Assembly (NCBI RefSeq): GCF_021531075.1
Contig: NZ_JADYTJ010000016.1
Span: forward strand, 1 to 56,055
Source of the DNA: Bacteroides caecigallinarum
GTDB taxonomy: Bacteria; Bacteroidota; Bacteroidia; Bacteroidales; Bacteroidaceae
Length of the DNA stretch: 56,055 nucleotides
Reading direction: 5' to 3'
The notes under the pieces are model-generated. The model had not been told where the DNA came from. It was given only the letters and a program-made list of their open reading frames with translations, and searched no databases. Numbering within the stretch: the first letter of the stretch is position 1; the number at the start of each line of letters is the position of its first letter. Below are positions 44,512-53,555 of this stretch, piece after piece. A program made the position numbers and the translations under genes.

Positions 44512-45099
44512 TTATTTATATAATCCCTCACTATTTATTACCTCATATACCGAAGGATGCAAGAAATAACGTACATCTTTTCCTTGAGCAATACTTTCGC
44601 GGATAAAGGTGGAGCTTACTTCTATTAAAGGGGTATCAACAGCCTGTACGTTATGAGGTAGAGATTCAGTGTTTATTTCATAACCTAAACGCGGATATAT
44701 TAGGATGTGATGGCGTGATATTATTTCTTCCGGTGATTTCCAACGGTCGAAAGCGGCCCAGTTGTCTGCTCCTATAATAAGATAGAAATTCCTGTCAGAA
44801 AATGTTTCGGACAGTTTGTTGAGTGTGGTTACTGTATACGATGGTTTTGGAAGATTGAACTCAAAGTCGGAAGCATGGAAGTGCGGATATCCTTCAATGG
44901 CTGCTTTTACCAGCTTCAAGCGCATACTGTCGTCAAGCAATGTCTGGTTTTGCTTGAAAGGATTCTGAGGCGATATAAGAAACCACACTTCGTCAATGTA
45001 TCCGTTCTCGCACAGATAATTAGCCAATGCCAGATGTCCTATATGGATAGGGTTGAACGAGCCACCGAAAATACCTGTCCTTAGCTTTTTTTCTTCCAT
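44512..45099 (-). CDS. nadD: Nicotinate-nucleotide adenylyltransferase
   Basis: Transfers AMP from ATP to nicotinate mononucleotide in NAD synthesis. The 195-residue product has the nucleotidyltransferase signature [18 protein letters not shown] at residues 9-26, the [12 protein letters not shown] loop, [11 protein letters not shown] and the ISSTFIR-type motif ([13 protein letters not shown]). The start overlaps the preceding small gene by 19 bases. It is last in a yicC-gmk-small protein-nadD unit. Confidence 0.97.
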   Translation of the reverse strand: MEEKKLRTGIFGGSFNPIHIGHLALANYLCENGYIDEVWFLISPQNPFKQNQTLLDDSMRLKLVKAAIEGYPHFHASDFEFNLPKPSYTVTTLNKLSETFSDRNFYLIIGADNWAAFDRWKSPEEIISRHHILIYPRLGYEINTESLPHNVQAVDTPLIEVSSTFIRESIAQGKDVRYFLHPSVYEVINSEGLYK

Positions 45100-45263
45100 A
45101 ATTTATAGTTTACCACTTGCCATGCAGCAACCAGTATCATTGCTGTGGCTATGATGTATTCTTCTTTAGCTACTGCCACAATGCCTACTGCCAAAGCGGC
45201 AAAACCGATGATGATGGTAAGAATCATCATCAGTTTCATTATTTTTTTCGGATTTCTTGCCAT
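45081..45263 (-). CDS. Small two-helix membrane protein, 60 residues
   Basis: A basic N terminus ([10 protein letters not shown]) is followed by two hydrophobic helices, about 11-31 ([21 protein letters not shown]) less its charged turn, and 36-50 ([13 protein letters not shown]), then a basic tail (KLWKKKS). It lies 1 base after gmk and overlaps nadD, which is strong positional support for a real, co-translated gene. No function is known to me. It is similar in build to the 59-residue protein at 23956 but not evidently homologous. Confidence 0.72.
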   Translation of the reverse strand: MARNPKKIMKLMMILTIIIGFAALAVGIVAVAKEEYIIATAMILVAAWQVVNYKLWKKKS

Positions 45264-45264
45264 T

Positions 45265-45828
45265 TTACTTTTTCAGGAAATTACTGATGGTTTCAAGTGC
45301 TTCGGCTTGCGCTTTTTCAAGTTGGTCGTTTACTATCACTACGTCAAATTTATCGGCATAGCTTAATTCAAACTCAGCTTTGGCTATACGGTTTTCTATC
45401 ACTTCAGGAGTGTCTGTGCCGCGTCCGTTAAGACGTTTGCGAAGCTCTTCCACAGAAGGAGGCTGGATAAATACTGATAGTGCACGTTCGCCATAGAATT
45501 TCTTTATATTGCATCCGCCCACTACGTCTACGTCGAATATCACATTCTGACCTTCCGATAGCTGTTTTTCCACTTGCGATTTCAATGTTCCATAGAAACG
45601 GTCTGTATATACTTCTTCGTATTCCAGAAATTCTCCATTTGCTATTTTCTGTCTGAACTCTTCTGGAGTGAGGAAAAAATACTCCACACCGTTCTGCTCT
45701 GTTCCTCGTGGAGGACGGCTTGTCGCAGATATTGAGAATGCAAGATTAAGATTCTGCTTTAGAAGATAGTTTATGATGGTTGATTTGCCTGAACCCGAAG
45801 GTGCAGAAAATATGATAAGTTTTCCCAT
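45265..45828 (-). CDS. gmk: Guanylate kinase
   Basis: Phosphorylates GMP to GDP with ATP. The 187-residue protein has the P-loop IFSAPSGSGKST at residues 5-16, the GMP-binding segment SATSRPPRGTEQNGVEYFF, and the lid region LRKRLNGRGTDTPEVIENR. Length and motifs are standard. It is 2 bases downstream of yicC, an association common across bacteria. Confidence 0.98.
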   Translation of the reverse strand: MGKLIIFSAPSGSGKSTIINYLLKQNLNLAFSISATSRPPRGTEQNGVEYFFLTPEEFRQKIANGEFLEYEEVYTDRFYGTLKSQVEKQLSEGQNVIFDVDVVGGCNIKKFYGERALSVFIQPPSVEELRKRLNGRGTDTPEVIENRIAKAEFELSYADKFDVVIVNDQLEKAQAEALETISNFLKK

Positions 45829-45830
45829 AG

Positions 45831-46706
45831 TTACATTACGTTTAATACCTGTTCCTTGATTTGTTCCAGCTCGTCTTTCATCTGCACTACTATGTTTTGC
45901 ATTTCTGCATGGTTCGATTTGCTTCCTGTGGTGTTTATCTCGCGACCCATCTCCTGTGCAATGAAACCAAGCTTTTTACCTTGACCGTGTCCGCCTGCCA
46001 TAGTTTCACGGAAATATTTCAGATGGTTGGTAAGGCGTTGCTTTTCTTCATTTATGTCAAGTTTTTCGATGTAATATATCAGTTCCTGTTCCAGACGGTT
46101 CTTGTCGTAGTCCACACTTATTGTCTTTTCCAGTGCATCGGTGATTCTTTCTTTGATGCGTGCCACTCTTTCTTTTTCGAATGGTTCGATGGATGCAAGC
46201 AGGCGTTCAATATTGTCTATCTTTTCGTTGAACTTCTTTTCCAGAGCTGCACCTTCCTGTTTGCGGAAGTTTACCAGTGCATTTATGGCTTCTTCCACAG
46301 CTCCTTTTGCTACTTCCCATTCTTCGTCTTCCAATGTCTGCATATCAACTTTTGTCAGTACATCGGGCATACGGAGTAGGGTGGCAAACCAGTCGGAAGG
46401 TAATGGAATATTGCAGGTTTCGGAAATATTCTTGATTTGAGTGTAATAGTTTTGGAGGAGTGCGGCATTGATAGGTGTGGCTGCATCTGATGCTTCTTTT
46501 TCAATCCACAGGCTGAAATCAACTTTACCGCGTTCAAGACTTTTTGAAATCATATTTCGGATTTCCATTTCTTTTTCTCTGTACAGAGGGGCTATTCTGG
46601 CTGAGACGTCGAGAGCCTTGCTGTTGAGTGATTTTATTTCTACGACAATTTTCTTATCGTTGTAAGTAACGGTTGATTTTCCGTAACCGGTCATTGATTG
46701 TATCAT
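45831..46706 (-). CDS. YicC/YloC-family endoribonuclease
   Basis: A 291-residue protein with the N-terminal signature MIQSMTGYGKSTV and the C-terminal DUF1732 motif GREINTTGSKSNHAEMQNIVVQMKDELE-type ending, which contains the conserved acidic and histidine residues. E. coli YicC is an endoribonuclease that cuts small RNA RyhB, so RNA cleavage is a reasonable expectation. First gene of the yicC-gmk-nadD unit, with a -7 box upstream. Confidence 0.95.
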   Translation of the reverse strand: MIQSMTGYGKSTVTYNDKKIVVEIKSLNSKALDVSARIAPLYREKEMEIRNMISKSLERGKVDFSLWIEKEASDAATPINAALLQNYYTQIKNISETCNIPLPSDWFATLLRMPDVLTKVDMQTLEDEEWEVAKGAVEEAINALVNFRKQEGAALEKKFNEKIDNIERLLASIEPFEKERVARIKERITDALEKTISVDYDKNRLEQELIYYIEKLDINEEKQRLTNHLKYFRETMAGGHGQGKKLGFIAQEMGREINTTGSKSNHAEMQNIVVQMKDELEQIKEQVLNVM

Positions 46707-46725
46707 AACAAATTCTATTTTTTTG

Positions 46726-46733
46726 CAAAAGTA
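46726..46733 (-). promoter_or_regulatory. -7 box of the yicC operon promoter
   Basis: Reads TACTTTTG on the minus strand, about 20 bases before the yicC ATG at 46706, leaving a very short leader. Confidence 0.5.
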
Positions 46734-46777
46734 AGGAAAAGTGAGGAAATTATAGAAAAGGAGTGGGATAAAAAGTG

Positions 46778-46785
46778 TATATTTG
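46778..46785 (+). promoter_or_regulatory. -7 box of the tsaB operon promoter
   Basis: TATATTTG followed by GCA matches the consensus, 28 bases before the tsaB ATG. It forms a divergent pair with the yicC box about 45 bases away. Confidence 0.62.
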
Positions 46786-46812
46786 CAGACAATAATGTAT
46801 TAAAAGTAAACT

Positions 46813-47502
46813 ATGTCGTGCATTTTACATATTGAAACGTCTACAGAAGTTTGTTCCGTATCAGTAAGTCAGGACGGAGCTTCTATTTTTACTAAAGAGG
46901 ATTTTAACGGACCGTCGCATGCAACAGTGCTTGGCGTGTATGTTGACGAGGCTTTGTCGTTTGTCGATAATCATGCTATTCCGCTTGATGCGGTAGCTGT
47001 CAGTTGTGGACCAGGTTCGTACACCGGTTTGCGTATAGGTGTTTCTATGGCAAAAGGAATATGCTATGGCAGGAATATTCCTCTGATAGGAATTCCTACA
47101 CCAGAGGTTATGTGTGTTCCTGTGTTACTCAATCATGATTTGCCTGACGATGCTTTGTTGTGTCCGATGATAGACGCACGCCGTATGGAAGTTTATGCTG
47201 CTATTTACGACCGTTCTCTGAAGGTGTGCCGTGAGATTGGTGCTGACATAATAGATGAAAACTCTTATAAGGAATTCCTTGATGAACATCCTGTGTATTT
47301 CTTTGGCAATGGAGCCGCAAAATGTCGTGAAAAGATTACGCATCCCAACGCTCATTTTATAGAGGATATTCATCCGTTGGCAAAATGGATGTTCCCATTG
47401 GCTGAAAAGGCTGTGGCAAAAGAAGACTATAAGGATGTGGCTTATTTCGAGCCGTTCTATCTGAAGGAGTTTGTAGCTTCTACTCCTAAAAAACTACTTT
47501 GA
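46813..47502 (+). CDS. tsaB: tRNA threonylcarbamoyladenosine biosynthesis protein TsaB
   Basis: An inactive-kinase-fold partner of TsaD needed to make t6A37 in tRNAs that read ANN codons. The 229-residue protein shows ILHIETSTEVCSVSV at the N terminus and the signature AVSCGPGSYTGLRIGVSMAKG (about 59-79). First gene of a long rightward series of envelope and translation genes, 20 bases before the DUF4290 gene. Confidence 0.95.
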   Translation: MSCILHIETSTEVCSVSVSQDGASIFTKEDFNGPSHATVLGVYVDEALSFVDNHAIPLDAVAVSCGPGSYTGLRIGVSMAKGICYGRNIPLIGIPTPEVMCVPVLLNHDLPDDALLCPMIDARRMEVYAAIYDRSLKVCREIGADIIDENSYKEFLDEHPVYFFGNGAAKCREKITHPNAHFIEDIHPLAKWMFPLAEKAVAKEDYKDVAYFEPFYLKEFVASTPKKLL

Positions 47503-47521
47503 TAAACAAAAACAGGAATAT

Positions 47522-48127
47522 ATGGAATATAATACCCAGCAAAGACGTCTTCCTCTACCGGAATATGGAAGAAGTGTACAGAATATGGTAGACCATGCTC
47601 TAACAATAGAGGATAGGGAGGAAAGACAAATCTGTGCAAACACTATAATCAAGATAATGAAAGGAATGTTCCCTCAGCTAAAGGATAATGCTGAATTAAA
47701 TCAAAGACTATGGGACCATTTGGCTATAATGTCTGATTTTAAGCTGGATATAGACTATCCGGTTGAGATTGTGAAGAAAGAAAGCCTTAATGTAAAACCT
47801 GAAAGGATTCCTTATCCGCAATCTAAACTTAAATACAGACATTATGGACGTTTTGTGCAGGATCTGATAAATGTTGCTGCAGGATATGAAGAAGGCGAGG
47901 AAAAAAGACAACTTATAAATCTTATTGCCAATCAGATGAAAAAGGATTATCAGAATTGGAATAAGGATGGAGTTGACAATCAGAGAATAATTGATGATTT
48001 ATGCGAGTTGTCCGACGGTAGGATTAAAATAACTGTAGACGATGTGAAAATGGTAGACCATAAGGTGTTTACCCAGCGTCGCCGTCAGACTAACAACAAT
48101 AATAATCAGCAGAAGCGTAAACAATAG
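47522..48127 (+). CDS. DUF4290 domain protein
   Basis: A 201-residue soluble, charged protein beginning MEYNTQQRRLPLPEYGRSVQNMV. It has two similar segments: LPEYGRSVQNMVDHALTIEDREERQ at 13-37, and YRHYGRFVQDLINVAAGYEEGEEKR in the second half. These suggest an internal duplication of a helical unit. The tail is basic and Asn/Gln-rich (RRRQTNNNNNQQKRKQ). This is the Bacteroidetes-specific DUF4290 family, typically next to murA, with no known function. No signal peptide or membrane helix is present. Confidence 0.88.
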   Translation: MEYNTQQRRLPLPEYGRSVQNMVDHALTIEDREERQICANTIIKIMKGMFPQLKDNAELNQRLWDHLAIMSDFKLDIDYPVEIVKKESLNVKPERIPYPQSKLKYRHYGRFVQDLINVAAGYEEGEEKRQLINLIANQMKKDYQNWNKDGVDNQRIIDDLCELSDGRIKITVDDVKMVDHKVFTQRRRQTNNNNNQQKRKQ

Positions 48128-48133
48128 TTTTTT

Positions 48134-48207
48134 AGTTCTTGAGTTTTTTAGTTCTTAAGTTTGCTGATGATAACAAACTTACAAACTTACAAACTCACAA
48201 ACTTACA
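48134..48207 (+). repeat. AAACTTAC-type array upstream of murA
   Basis: TAGTTCTTGAGTTTTTTAGT and a second AGTTCTTAAGTTTG are followed, after a 9-base spacer, by four near copies of CAAACTTA/CAAACTCA in 8-base steps up to 48207, nine bases before the murA ATG. AAGTTTG and CAAACTT can pair. A related array precedes rimM. Confidence 0.7.
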
Positions 48208-48215
48208 GACAAAGT

Positions 48216-49520
48216 ATGAGTTCATTTGTAATAGAAGGCGGACATAAACTTCATGGAGAAATAACTCCACAGGGAGCCAAAAATGAAGTGTTGCAGATTT
48301 TGTGTGCTACGTTGCTCACAGCTGAAGAGGTTACAGTTCATAATATACCTAACATACTGGATGTTAACAATCTTATCCAGCTTATCAGCGATATGGGGGT
48401 AAAGGTGTCTAAGCTTAATGCCGATACTTATACGTTCAAGGCTGATAATGTGAACTTGTCATATCTGGAAAGTGAGGAATTTCTGTTAAGATGTTCCAAA
48501 CTGCGTGGATCTGTAATGCTGGTCGGCCCTTTGTTGTCGCGCTTTGGTAAGGCCATGATTTCAAAACCAGGAGGTGACAAAATAGGACGCAGACGTTTGG
48601 ATACCCACTTTATAGGTGTACAAAAACTTGGTGCATCTTTTGATTACGATGCAGAACGTGGTGTTTATACTTTGTCTGCTGATAAGCTGAAAGGTACATA
48701 TATGTTGCTTGATGAGGCTTCGGTAACAGGTACTGCCAATATCGTTATGGCTGCTGTTCTGGCCGAAGGAACTACTACTATATATAATGCAGCGTGCGAA
48801 CCTTACTTGCAGCAATTATGCAAGATGCTTAATAGGATGGGAGCCAAGATATCAGGTATAGCTTCTAATCTTCTCACTATTGAAGGAGTGAAAGAATTGA
48901 AGGGCTGTACACATACAGTATTGCCAGACATGATTGAAGTCGGCAGCTTCATAGCTATGGCAGCCATGACACGAAGTGAGATTACAATAAAGAATGTCTC
49001 TTATGAAAATCTAGGTATAATACCCGACAGTTTCCGTCGTTTGGGAATAAAAATAGAACAGAGAGGTGATGATATCTATGTACCTCAGCAGGAACATTAT
49101 GAAATAGAATCGTTTATTGATGGTTCTATCATGACGATAGCGGATGCTCCGTGGCCGGGGTTGACGCCGGACTTGCTCAGTGTAATCCTTGTAGTGGCTA
49201 CACAGGCAAAGGGTAGTGTGCTTATTCACCAGAAAATGTTTGAGAGCAGACTATTCTTCGTAGACAAACTGATAGATATGGGTGCACAGATTATATTATG
49301 CGACCCTCATAGAGCTGTAGTAATAGGTCATGACCATAATTTCTGTCTCAGAGGCGGAAACATGACATCGCCTGATATACGTGCCGGTATTGCATTGCTT
49401 ATAGCTGCGTTGGGAGCCGAAGGAACAAGCAGGATACATAATATAGAACAGATAGACAGAGGGTATCAGAACATAGAACAGCGTCTGACTGCACTTGGAG
49501 CACGTATAACCAGAATCTGA
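48216..49520 (+). CDS. murA: UDP-N-acetylglucosamine 1-carboxyvinyltransferase, Asp-type
   Basis: Catalyses the first committed step of peptidoglycan synthesis, adding enolpyruvate from PEP to UDP-GlcNAc. The 434-residue protein has the conserved [14 protein letters not shown] with Lys22, and the mobile loop [26 protein letters not shown] segment. At the loop position where E. coli has Cys115 (GGC), this protein has Asp121 (GGD, codon at 48576-48578). An Asp at this site preserves activity but prevents covalent attack by fosfomycin, as in mycobacteria and chlamydia. Intrinsic fosfomycin tolerance is therefore expected. Confidence 0.97.
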   Translation: MSSFVIEGGHKLHGEITPQGAKNEVLQILCATLLTAEEVTVHNIPNILDVNNLIQLISDMGVKVSKLNADTYTFKADNVNLSYLESEEFLLRCSKLRGSVMLVGPLLSRFGKAMISKPGGDKIGRRRLDTHFIGVQKLGASFDYDAERGVYTLSADKLKGTYMLLDEASVTGTANIVMAAVLAEGTTTIYNAACEPYLQQLCKMLNRMGAKISGIASNLLTIEGVKELKGCTHTVLPDMIEVGSFIAMAAMTRSEITIKNVSYENLGIIPDSFRRLGIKIEQRGDDIYVPQQEHYEIESFIDGSIMTIADAPWPGLTPDLLSVILVVATQAKGSVLIHQKMFESRLFFVDKLIDMGAQIILCDPHRAVVIGHDHNFCLRGGNMTSPDIRAGIALLIAALGAEGTSRIHNIEQIDRGYQNIEQRLTALGARITRI

Positions 49521-49540
49521 GAATTGGTTTTTTTGTTTTT

Positions 49541-49611
49541 AGTTCTTAAGTATGTTAGCGTTTGCACCAGCCAACTTAAAAACTCAAAAACTTACAAACT
49601 TAAAAACTCAC
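49541..49611 (+). repeat. AAACTTAC-type array upstream of rimM
   Basis: AGTTCTTAAGTATG (49541-49554) and a short spacer precede five or so near copies of the AACTTAAA/AACTCAAA/ACTTACAA words, ending nine bases before the rimM ATG. Layout and words match the array at 48134, so two copies of one element flank murA. Confidence 0.68.
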
Positions 49612-49618
49612 AATAGAA

Positions 49619-50134
49619 ATGATAAAGAAAGAGGAAGTATATAAAATAGGAGTAATAAACAAGCCGCACGGTGTGAAGGGAGAAGTGTCATTTACTTTCA
49701 CAGATGATATTTTCGACCGTGTGGATTGTGATTATCTTATATTGCTCATGGATGGAATTCTTGTTCCGTTCTTTATTGAAGAGTATCGTTTCCGCTCTGA
49801 TAATTCTGCACTGGTTAAATTTGAGGATATAGACACTGCCGAAAAGGCCAGAATGTTTACCAATGTTGAGGTTTTCTTCCCAGTGAAATATGTGGAAGAG
49901 CAGGATGAAGTAACGTCTTGGAATTATTTTGTGGGATTTACTGTAGATGATGTAAATCATGGAACACTTGGGGTAATCACTGACGTTGACGATACTACAA
50001 TGAATGTGCTGTTTGTTATAGAAGCAGAGGATGGAAATGAAGTGTTGCTTCCTGCACACGAAGAGTTTATCCTTGATATAGACCATAAAAAGAAACGTGT
50101 CAAGGTAAATATTCCTGAAGGACTGTTGGAATAA
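49619..50134 (+). CDS. rimM: Ribosome maturation factor RimM
   Basis: Assists 30S subunit assembly through ribosomal protein S19. The 171-residue product has the N-terminal RimM domain ([18 protein letters not shown], about 6-23) and the C-terminal PRC-barrel ([18 protein letters not shown] through [19 protein letters not shown]-type end). Length and order are standard. Located 6 bases before the M23 gene. Confidence 0.97.
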   Translation: MIKKEEVYKIGVINKPHGVKGEVSFTFTDDIFDRVDCDYLILLMDGILVPFFIEEYRFRSDNSALVKFEDIDTAEKARMFTNVEVFFPVKYVEEQDEVTSWNYFVGFTVDDVNHGTLGVITDVDDTTMNVLFVIEAEDGNEVLLPAHEEFILDIDHKKKRVKVNIPEGLLE

Positions 50135-50140
50135 AGACTG

Positions 50141-51004
50141 ATGAGTATGAGAAAGAAAGGACGTAAAGCATTTTGGCATAATATCAAGTTTAAATATAAA
50201 CTTACTATTATCAACGAAAACACGTTGGAAGAAGTCGTTGGGATACATGTATCCAAACTGAATGGTCTTTCAGTCCTTTTGTTTGCTTGTACCATAATAT
50301 TCATTGTTGCAGCATCTATTATTGCTTTTACTCCATTACGTAACTATTTGCCGGGATATATGAATTCGGAAGTGCGCGAAATGGTGGTTTCGAATGCACT
50401 CCGTGCTGATTCATTAAGGCTGGCGTTGGAAAGGCAGAACAGATACATAATGAATATTCAGGATATTTTCAGCGGTAAGATTCAGGTAGATACGGTTCAG
50501 TCCATAGATTCTCTGACAAATATAAGGGCAGAGCAACTTATGGAGCGAACTAAAGAGGAAGAAGAATTCCGTCAGCAGTACGAGCAGAAAGAAAGATATA
50601 ATCTTCGTGAAATAGATAATAAAAATGCTGTATCAGGTCTGATATTCTTTAAGCCGGTAAATGGAGTTATGGAAGTGAATTTTGATCCTGATAAAAAACA
50701 CTATGGAATAGATATACTTACCAAACAAAACGAAAACATAGTGTCTGTATTGGATGGAACTGTTGTAATGGCAACATATACTGTGAATGACGGTTACGTG
50801 ATACAGGTTCAGCATTCTCAAAATTTTATCAGTATATATAAAAACTGTGGTTCATTGATGAAAGGACCGGGCGACAAAGTGAAAGGTGGAGACGTGATAG
50901 CACTAGCCGGAAAAGGTAATGATACTCAGAAAGGACCTTTTTTGCACTTTGAACTTTGGCGTAGGGGAACACCAATAAATCCTGGAAATTATGTAGTATT
51001 CTAA
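50141..51004 (+). CDS. Degenerate M23 (LytM-fold) membrane-anchored protein
   Basis: A 287-residue inner-membrane protein: cytoplasmic N terminus, one helix (about 43-64), a periplasmic coiled coil (about 75-160) and a LytM-fold domain (about 165-287). Zinc-ligand positions are kept: His187 and Asp191 in KHYGID, and His269 in LHFELW. The two catalytic histidines of M23 enzymes are replaced: Asn235 in IYKNCGSL where Y-x-H is usual, and Phe267 in GPFLHFE where GPHLHFE is usual. It is probably not a hydrolase but a scaffold or activator of amidases, analogous to EnvC/NlpD. Start may be the second Met. Confidence 0.88.
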   Translation: MSMRKKGRKAFWHNIKFKYKLTIINENTLEEVVGIHVSKLNGLSVLLFACTIIFIVAASIIAFTPLRNYLPGYMNSEVREMVVSNALRADSLRLALERQNRYIMNIQDIFSGKIQVDTVQSIDSLTNIRAEQLMERTKEEEEFRQQYEQKERYNLREIDNKNAVSGLIFFKPVNGVMEVNFDPDKKHYGIDILTKQNENIVSVLDGTVVMATYTVNDGYVIQVQHSQNFISIYKNCGSLMKGPGDKVKGGDVIALAGKGNDTQKGPFLHFELWRRGTPINPGNYVVF

Positions 51005-51008
51005 AGTT

Positions 51009-52166
51009 ATGAAGAAACAGATAGCTATTTTAGGGTCTACGGGTTCTATCGGAACTCAGGCTTTACAAGTGATAGAGGAACATCCTGACTTATATGAAGT
51101 TTATGCTCTTACAGCAAACAATAGAGTGGATAAACTTATAGAACAGGCCAGAAAGTTTCAACCGGAGGCAGTGGTTATTGCCAATGAAGACAAGTATCAG
51201 CAACTCAAAGATGCGCTTGCAGACTTGCCTATAAAGGTATATGCAGGTTCGGAAGCTTTGTGTGAAATAGTCGAGTCGGGTCCTGTTAATATAGTTTTGA
51301 CTGCAATGGTGGGATATGCGGGGTTGAAACCAACCATTAACGCAATCAGGGCAGGAAAGACAATTGCATTGGCAAATAAGGAAACTCTGGTAGTAGCAGG
51401 TGAACTTATTACTGACTTGGCCAGACAGTACAGAACACCTATTTTGCCGGTTGATTCTGAACATTCAGCTATTTTCCAGTGTCTGGAGATGAATAATCCG
51501 GTAAGCAAAGTAATTCTTACGGCTTCTGGAGGTCCTTTCCGTACATTCAGTATGGAACAGTTGGCTACTGTAACAAAGGAACAGGCTTTGAAACATCCTA
51601 ACTGGAGTATGGGTGCGAAAATTACAATTGATTCTGCTTCTATGATGAACAAGGGATTCGAGGTTATAGAAGCAAAATGGTTATTTGGAGTTAAACCGGA
51701 ACAGATTGAAGTGGTGGTTCATCCACAGTCTGTAATACATTCTATGGTGGAATATGTAGATGGTGCTGTAAAAGCTCAGCTTGGTGTTCCGGATATGCGC
51801 TTGCCTATACAGTATGCTTTCTCGTATCCAAAGCGTGAAACATTGTCAGGCGAACGTCTGGATTTTATGAAATGCAGCACTCTTACATTCGAAAAACCTG
51901 ATACCAAGCGTTTCAGGAACCTTACATTTGCTTACGATGCCATGAACCGTGGTGGTAATATGGCTTGCATATTGAATGCTGCTAATGAAGTTGTTGTAGC
52001 TGCTTTCCTTAAAGATCAGATATCTTTCCTGGGAATGAGTGATGTAATCGAGAAAACTATGAGCAAGGTTACGTTTATCAGTAATCCTACATATAATGAC
52101 TATGTAGAAACAGATGCTATTGCGCGTCGTATTGCAGCAGAACTGGTGATTAATTCCGGTTTTTAA
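51009..52166 (+). CDS. dxr: 1-deoxy-D-xylulose 5-phosphate reductoisomerase
   Basis: Forms MEP from DXP with NADPH, the first committed step of the MEP isoprenoid pathway. The 385-residue protein has the NADP motif ILGSTGSIGTQALQVI at residues 6-21. It also has NKETLVVAGELI, the metal-binding PVDSEHSAIFQCL, ASGGPFRTF and SMMNKGFEVIEA. It starts 4 bases after the M23 gene. It is the target of fosmidomycin and its key residues look intact. Confidence 0.98.
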   Translation: MKKQIAILGSTGSIGTQALQVIEEHPDLYEVYALTANNRVDKLIEQARKFQPEAVVIANEDKYQQLKDALADLPIKVYAGSEALCEIVESGPVNIVLTAMVGYAGLKPTINAIRAGKTIALANKETLVVAGELITDLARQYRTPILPVDSEHSAIFQCLEMNNPVSKVILTASGGPFRTFSMEQLATVTKEQALKHPNWSMGAKITIDSASMMNKGFEVIEAKWLFGVKPEQIEVVVHPQSVIHSMVEYVDGAVKAQLGVPDMRLPIQYAFSYPKRETLSGERLDFMKCSTLTFEKPDTKRFRNLTFAYDAMNRGGNMACILNAANEVVVAAFLKDQISFLGMSDVIEKTMSKVTFISNPTYNDYVETDAIARRIAAELVINSGF

Positions 52167-52200
52167 ATTATTAATCTAAAAAAACAAAGTAGAAAAACAG

Positions 52201-53541
52201 ATGGAGACATTTTTAATCCGTGCCCTTCAGTTGGTGCTGAGTTTGTCAATTTTGGTTATAGTACACGAAGGGGGACACTTCTTTTTTGCACGTTTATTCA
52301 AAATCAGGGTAGAGAAGTTTTATATATTTTTCGATCCTTGGTTTTCTTTATTCAAGTTTAAGCCTAAAAATTCCGATACAGAATATGGTGTAGGATGGTT
52401 GCCATTGGGAGGTTACTGTAAGATATCTGGTATGATTGACGAATCAATGGATACTGAACAGATGAAACAGCCTGCCCAGCCTTGGGAATTCCGTTCCAAA
52501 CCGGCATGGCAACGACTTCTGGTTATGATAGGCGGTGTCTTGATGAACTTTATTCTTGCTCTGTTCATTTATTCCATGATTCTTTTTACATGGGGCGACA
52601 AGTATATCGCATTAAAGGACATGAGCTATGGACTGAAGTTTAATGAAACAGCCCAGGAAATAGGTCTTCGCGATGGTGATATACTTTTAAGTGCGGATGG
52701 AAAGGAACTCGACCGTTTCGGTGTGGATATGATGCGTGATATGGTTGAGGCTAATGAAGTAAAAGTGCTGCGTGATGGGGAAACTGTCAGTATTAAAATG
52801 CCTGAATTGAGTCTTTTGGATGTAGCGCAGCAGGACCCTATGTTTGTGGATGTTTTCTATCCAAATGTGGTTGATTCTGTGTATGCTGGCGGAGGTTTTG
52901 CAAATGCCGGTATACAGAAAGGCGATTCGCTTATATCTGTCAATGGTAAAAGTATTAATTCCTGGAATGATTTCCAAAATCAAATGGCTGATTTGAAACT
53001 GAGAGCTGAAGTGGCTGAAAAGCCTACAGCAGAGTTTACTTTGGTATATTCGCGTGCAGGAGTCAGAGATACTGTTAGTGTGACAACAGACGAGCAGTTC
53101 AAGGTAGCTGCCATAGGTGGGGTATTGAATTATACTCCAACGGTACGTACATTCGGATTTTTTGAATCTTTCCCTGCAGGTATTACATTGGGAGTTAATA
53201 CTTTAAAAGGATATGTAAACGATCTTAAGTATGTATTTACTAAAGAAGGTGCTAAAAGTGTTGGTGGGTTCGTAACAATAGGAAGCATCTTCCCTAAGGT
53301 TTGGGACTGGCAGCGTTTCTGGTCTATGACTGCTTTCTTGTCAATCATTCTGGCATTTATGAACATATTGCCAATACCGGCTCTTGACGGAGGACATGTT
53401 CTTTTCCTTATTTATGAGATTGTAGCCCGTCGCAAACCAAGTGATAAGTTCCTTGAATATGCACAAATGGTGGGTATGTTCCTACTTTTTGCTTTGCTCA
53501 TATGGGCTAATTTCAACGATGTGCTTAGATTCCTGTTATAA
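52201..53541 (+). CDS. rseP: RIP metalloprotease RseP (site-2 protease)
   Basis: An intramembrane zinc protease that cuts membrane-bound substrates such as anti-sigma factors and signal-peptide remnants. The 446-residue protein has the HExxH motif in LVIVHEGGHFFFARLF on the first helix, one or two periplasmic PDZ domains (about 125-310, with GLRDGDILLSADGK and GIQKGDSLISVNGK), and the partner motif NILPIPALDGGHVLF with the third ligand Asp. All catalytic residues are present. Located between dxr and the peptidase gene. Confidence 0.96.
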   Translation: METFLIRALQLVLSLSILVIVHEGGHFFFARLFKIRVEKFYIFFDPWFSLFKFKPKNSDTEYGVGWLPLGGYCKISGMIDESMDTEQMKQPAQPWEFRSKPAWQRLLVMIGGVLMNFILALFIYSMILFTWGDKYIALKDMSYGLKFNETAQEIGLRDGDILLSADGKELDRFGVDMMRDMVEANEVKVLRDGETVSIKMPELSLLDVAQQDPMFVDVFYPNVVDSVYAGGGFANAGIQKGDSLISVNGKSINSWNDFQNQMADLKLRAEVAEKPTAEFTLVYSRAGVRDTVSVTTDEQFKVAAIGGVLNYTPTVRTFGFFESFPAGITLGVNTLKGYVNDLKYVFTKEGAKSVGGFVTIGSIFPKVWDWQRFWSMTAFLSIILAFMNILPIPALDGGHVLFLIYEIVARRKPSDKFLEYAQMVGMFLLFALLIWANFNDVLRFLL

Positions 53542-53555
53542 TTAAATACTTGTTT

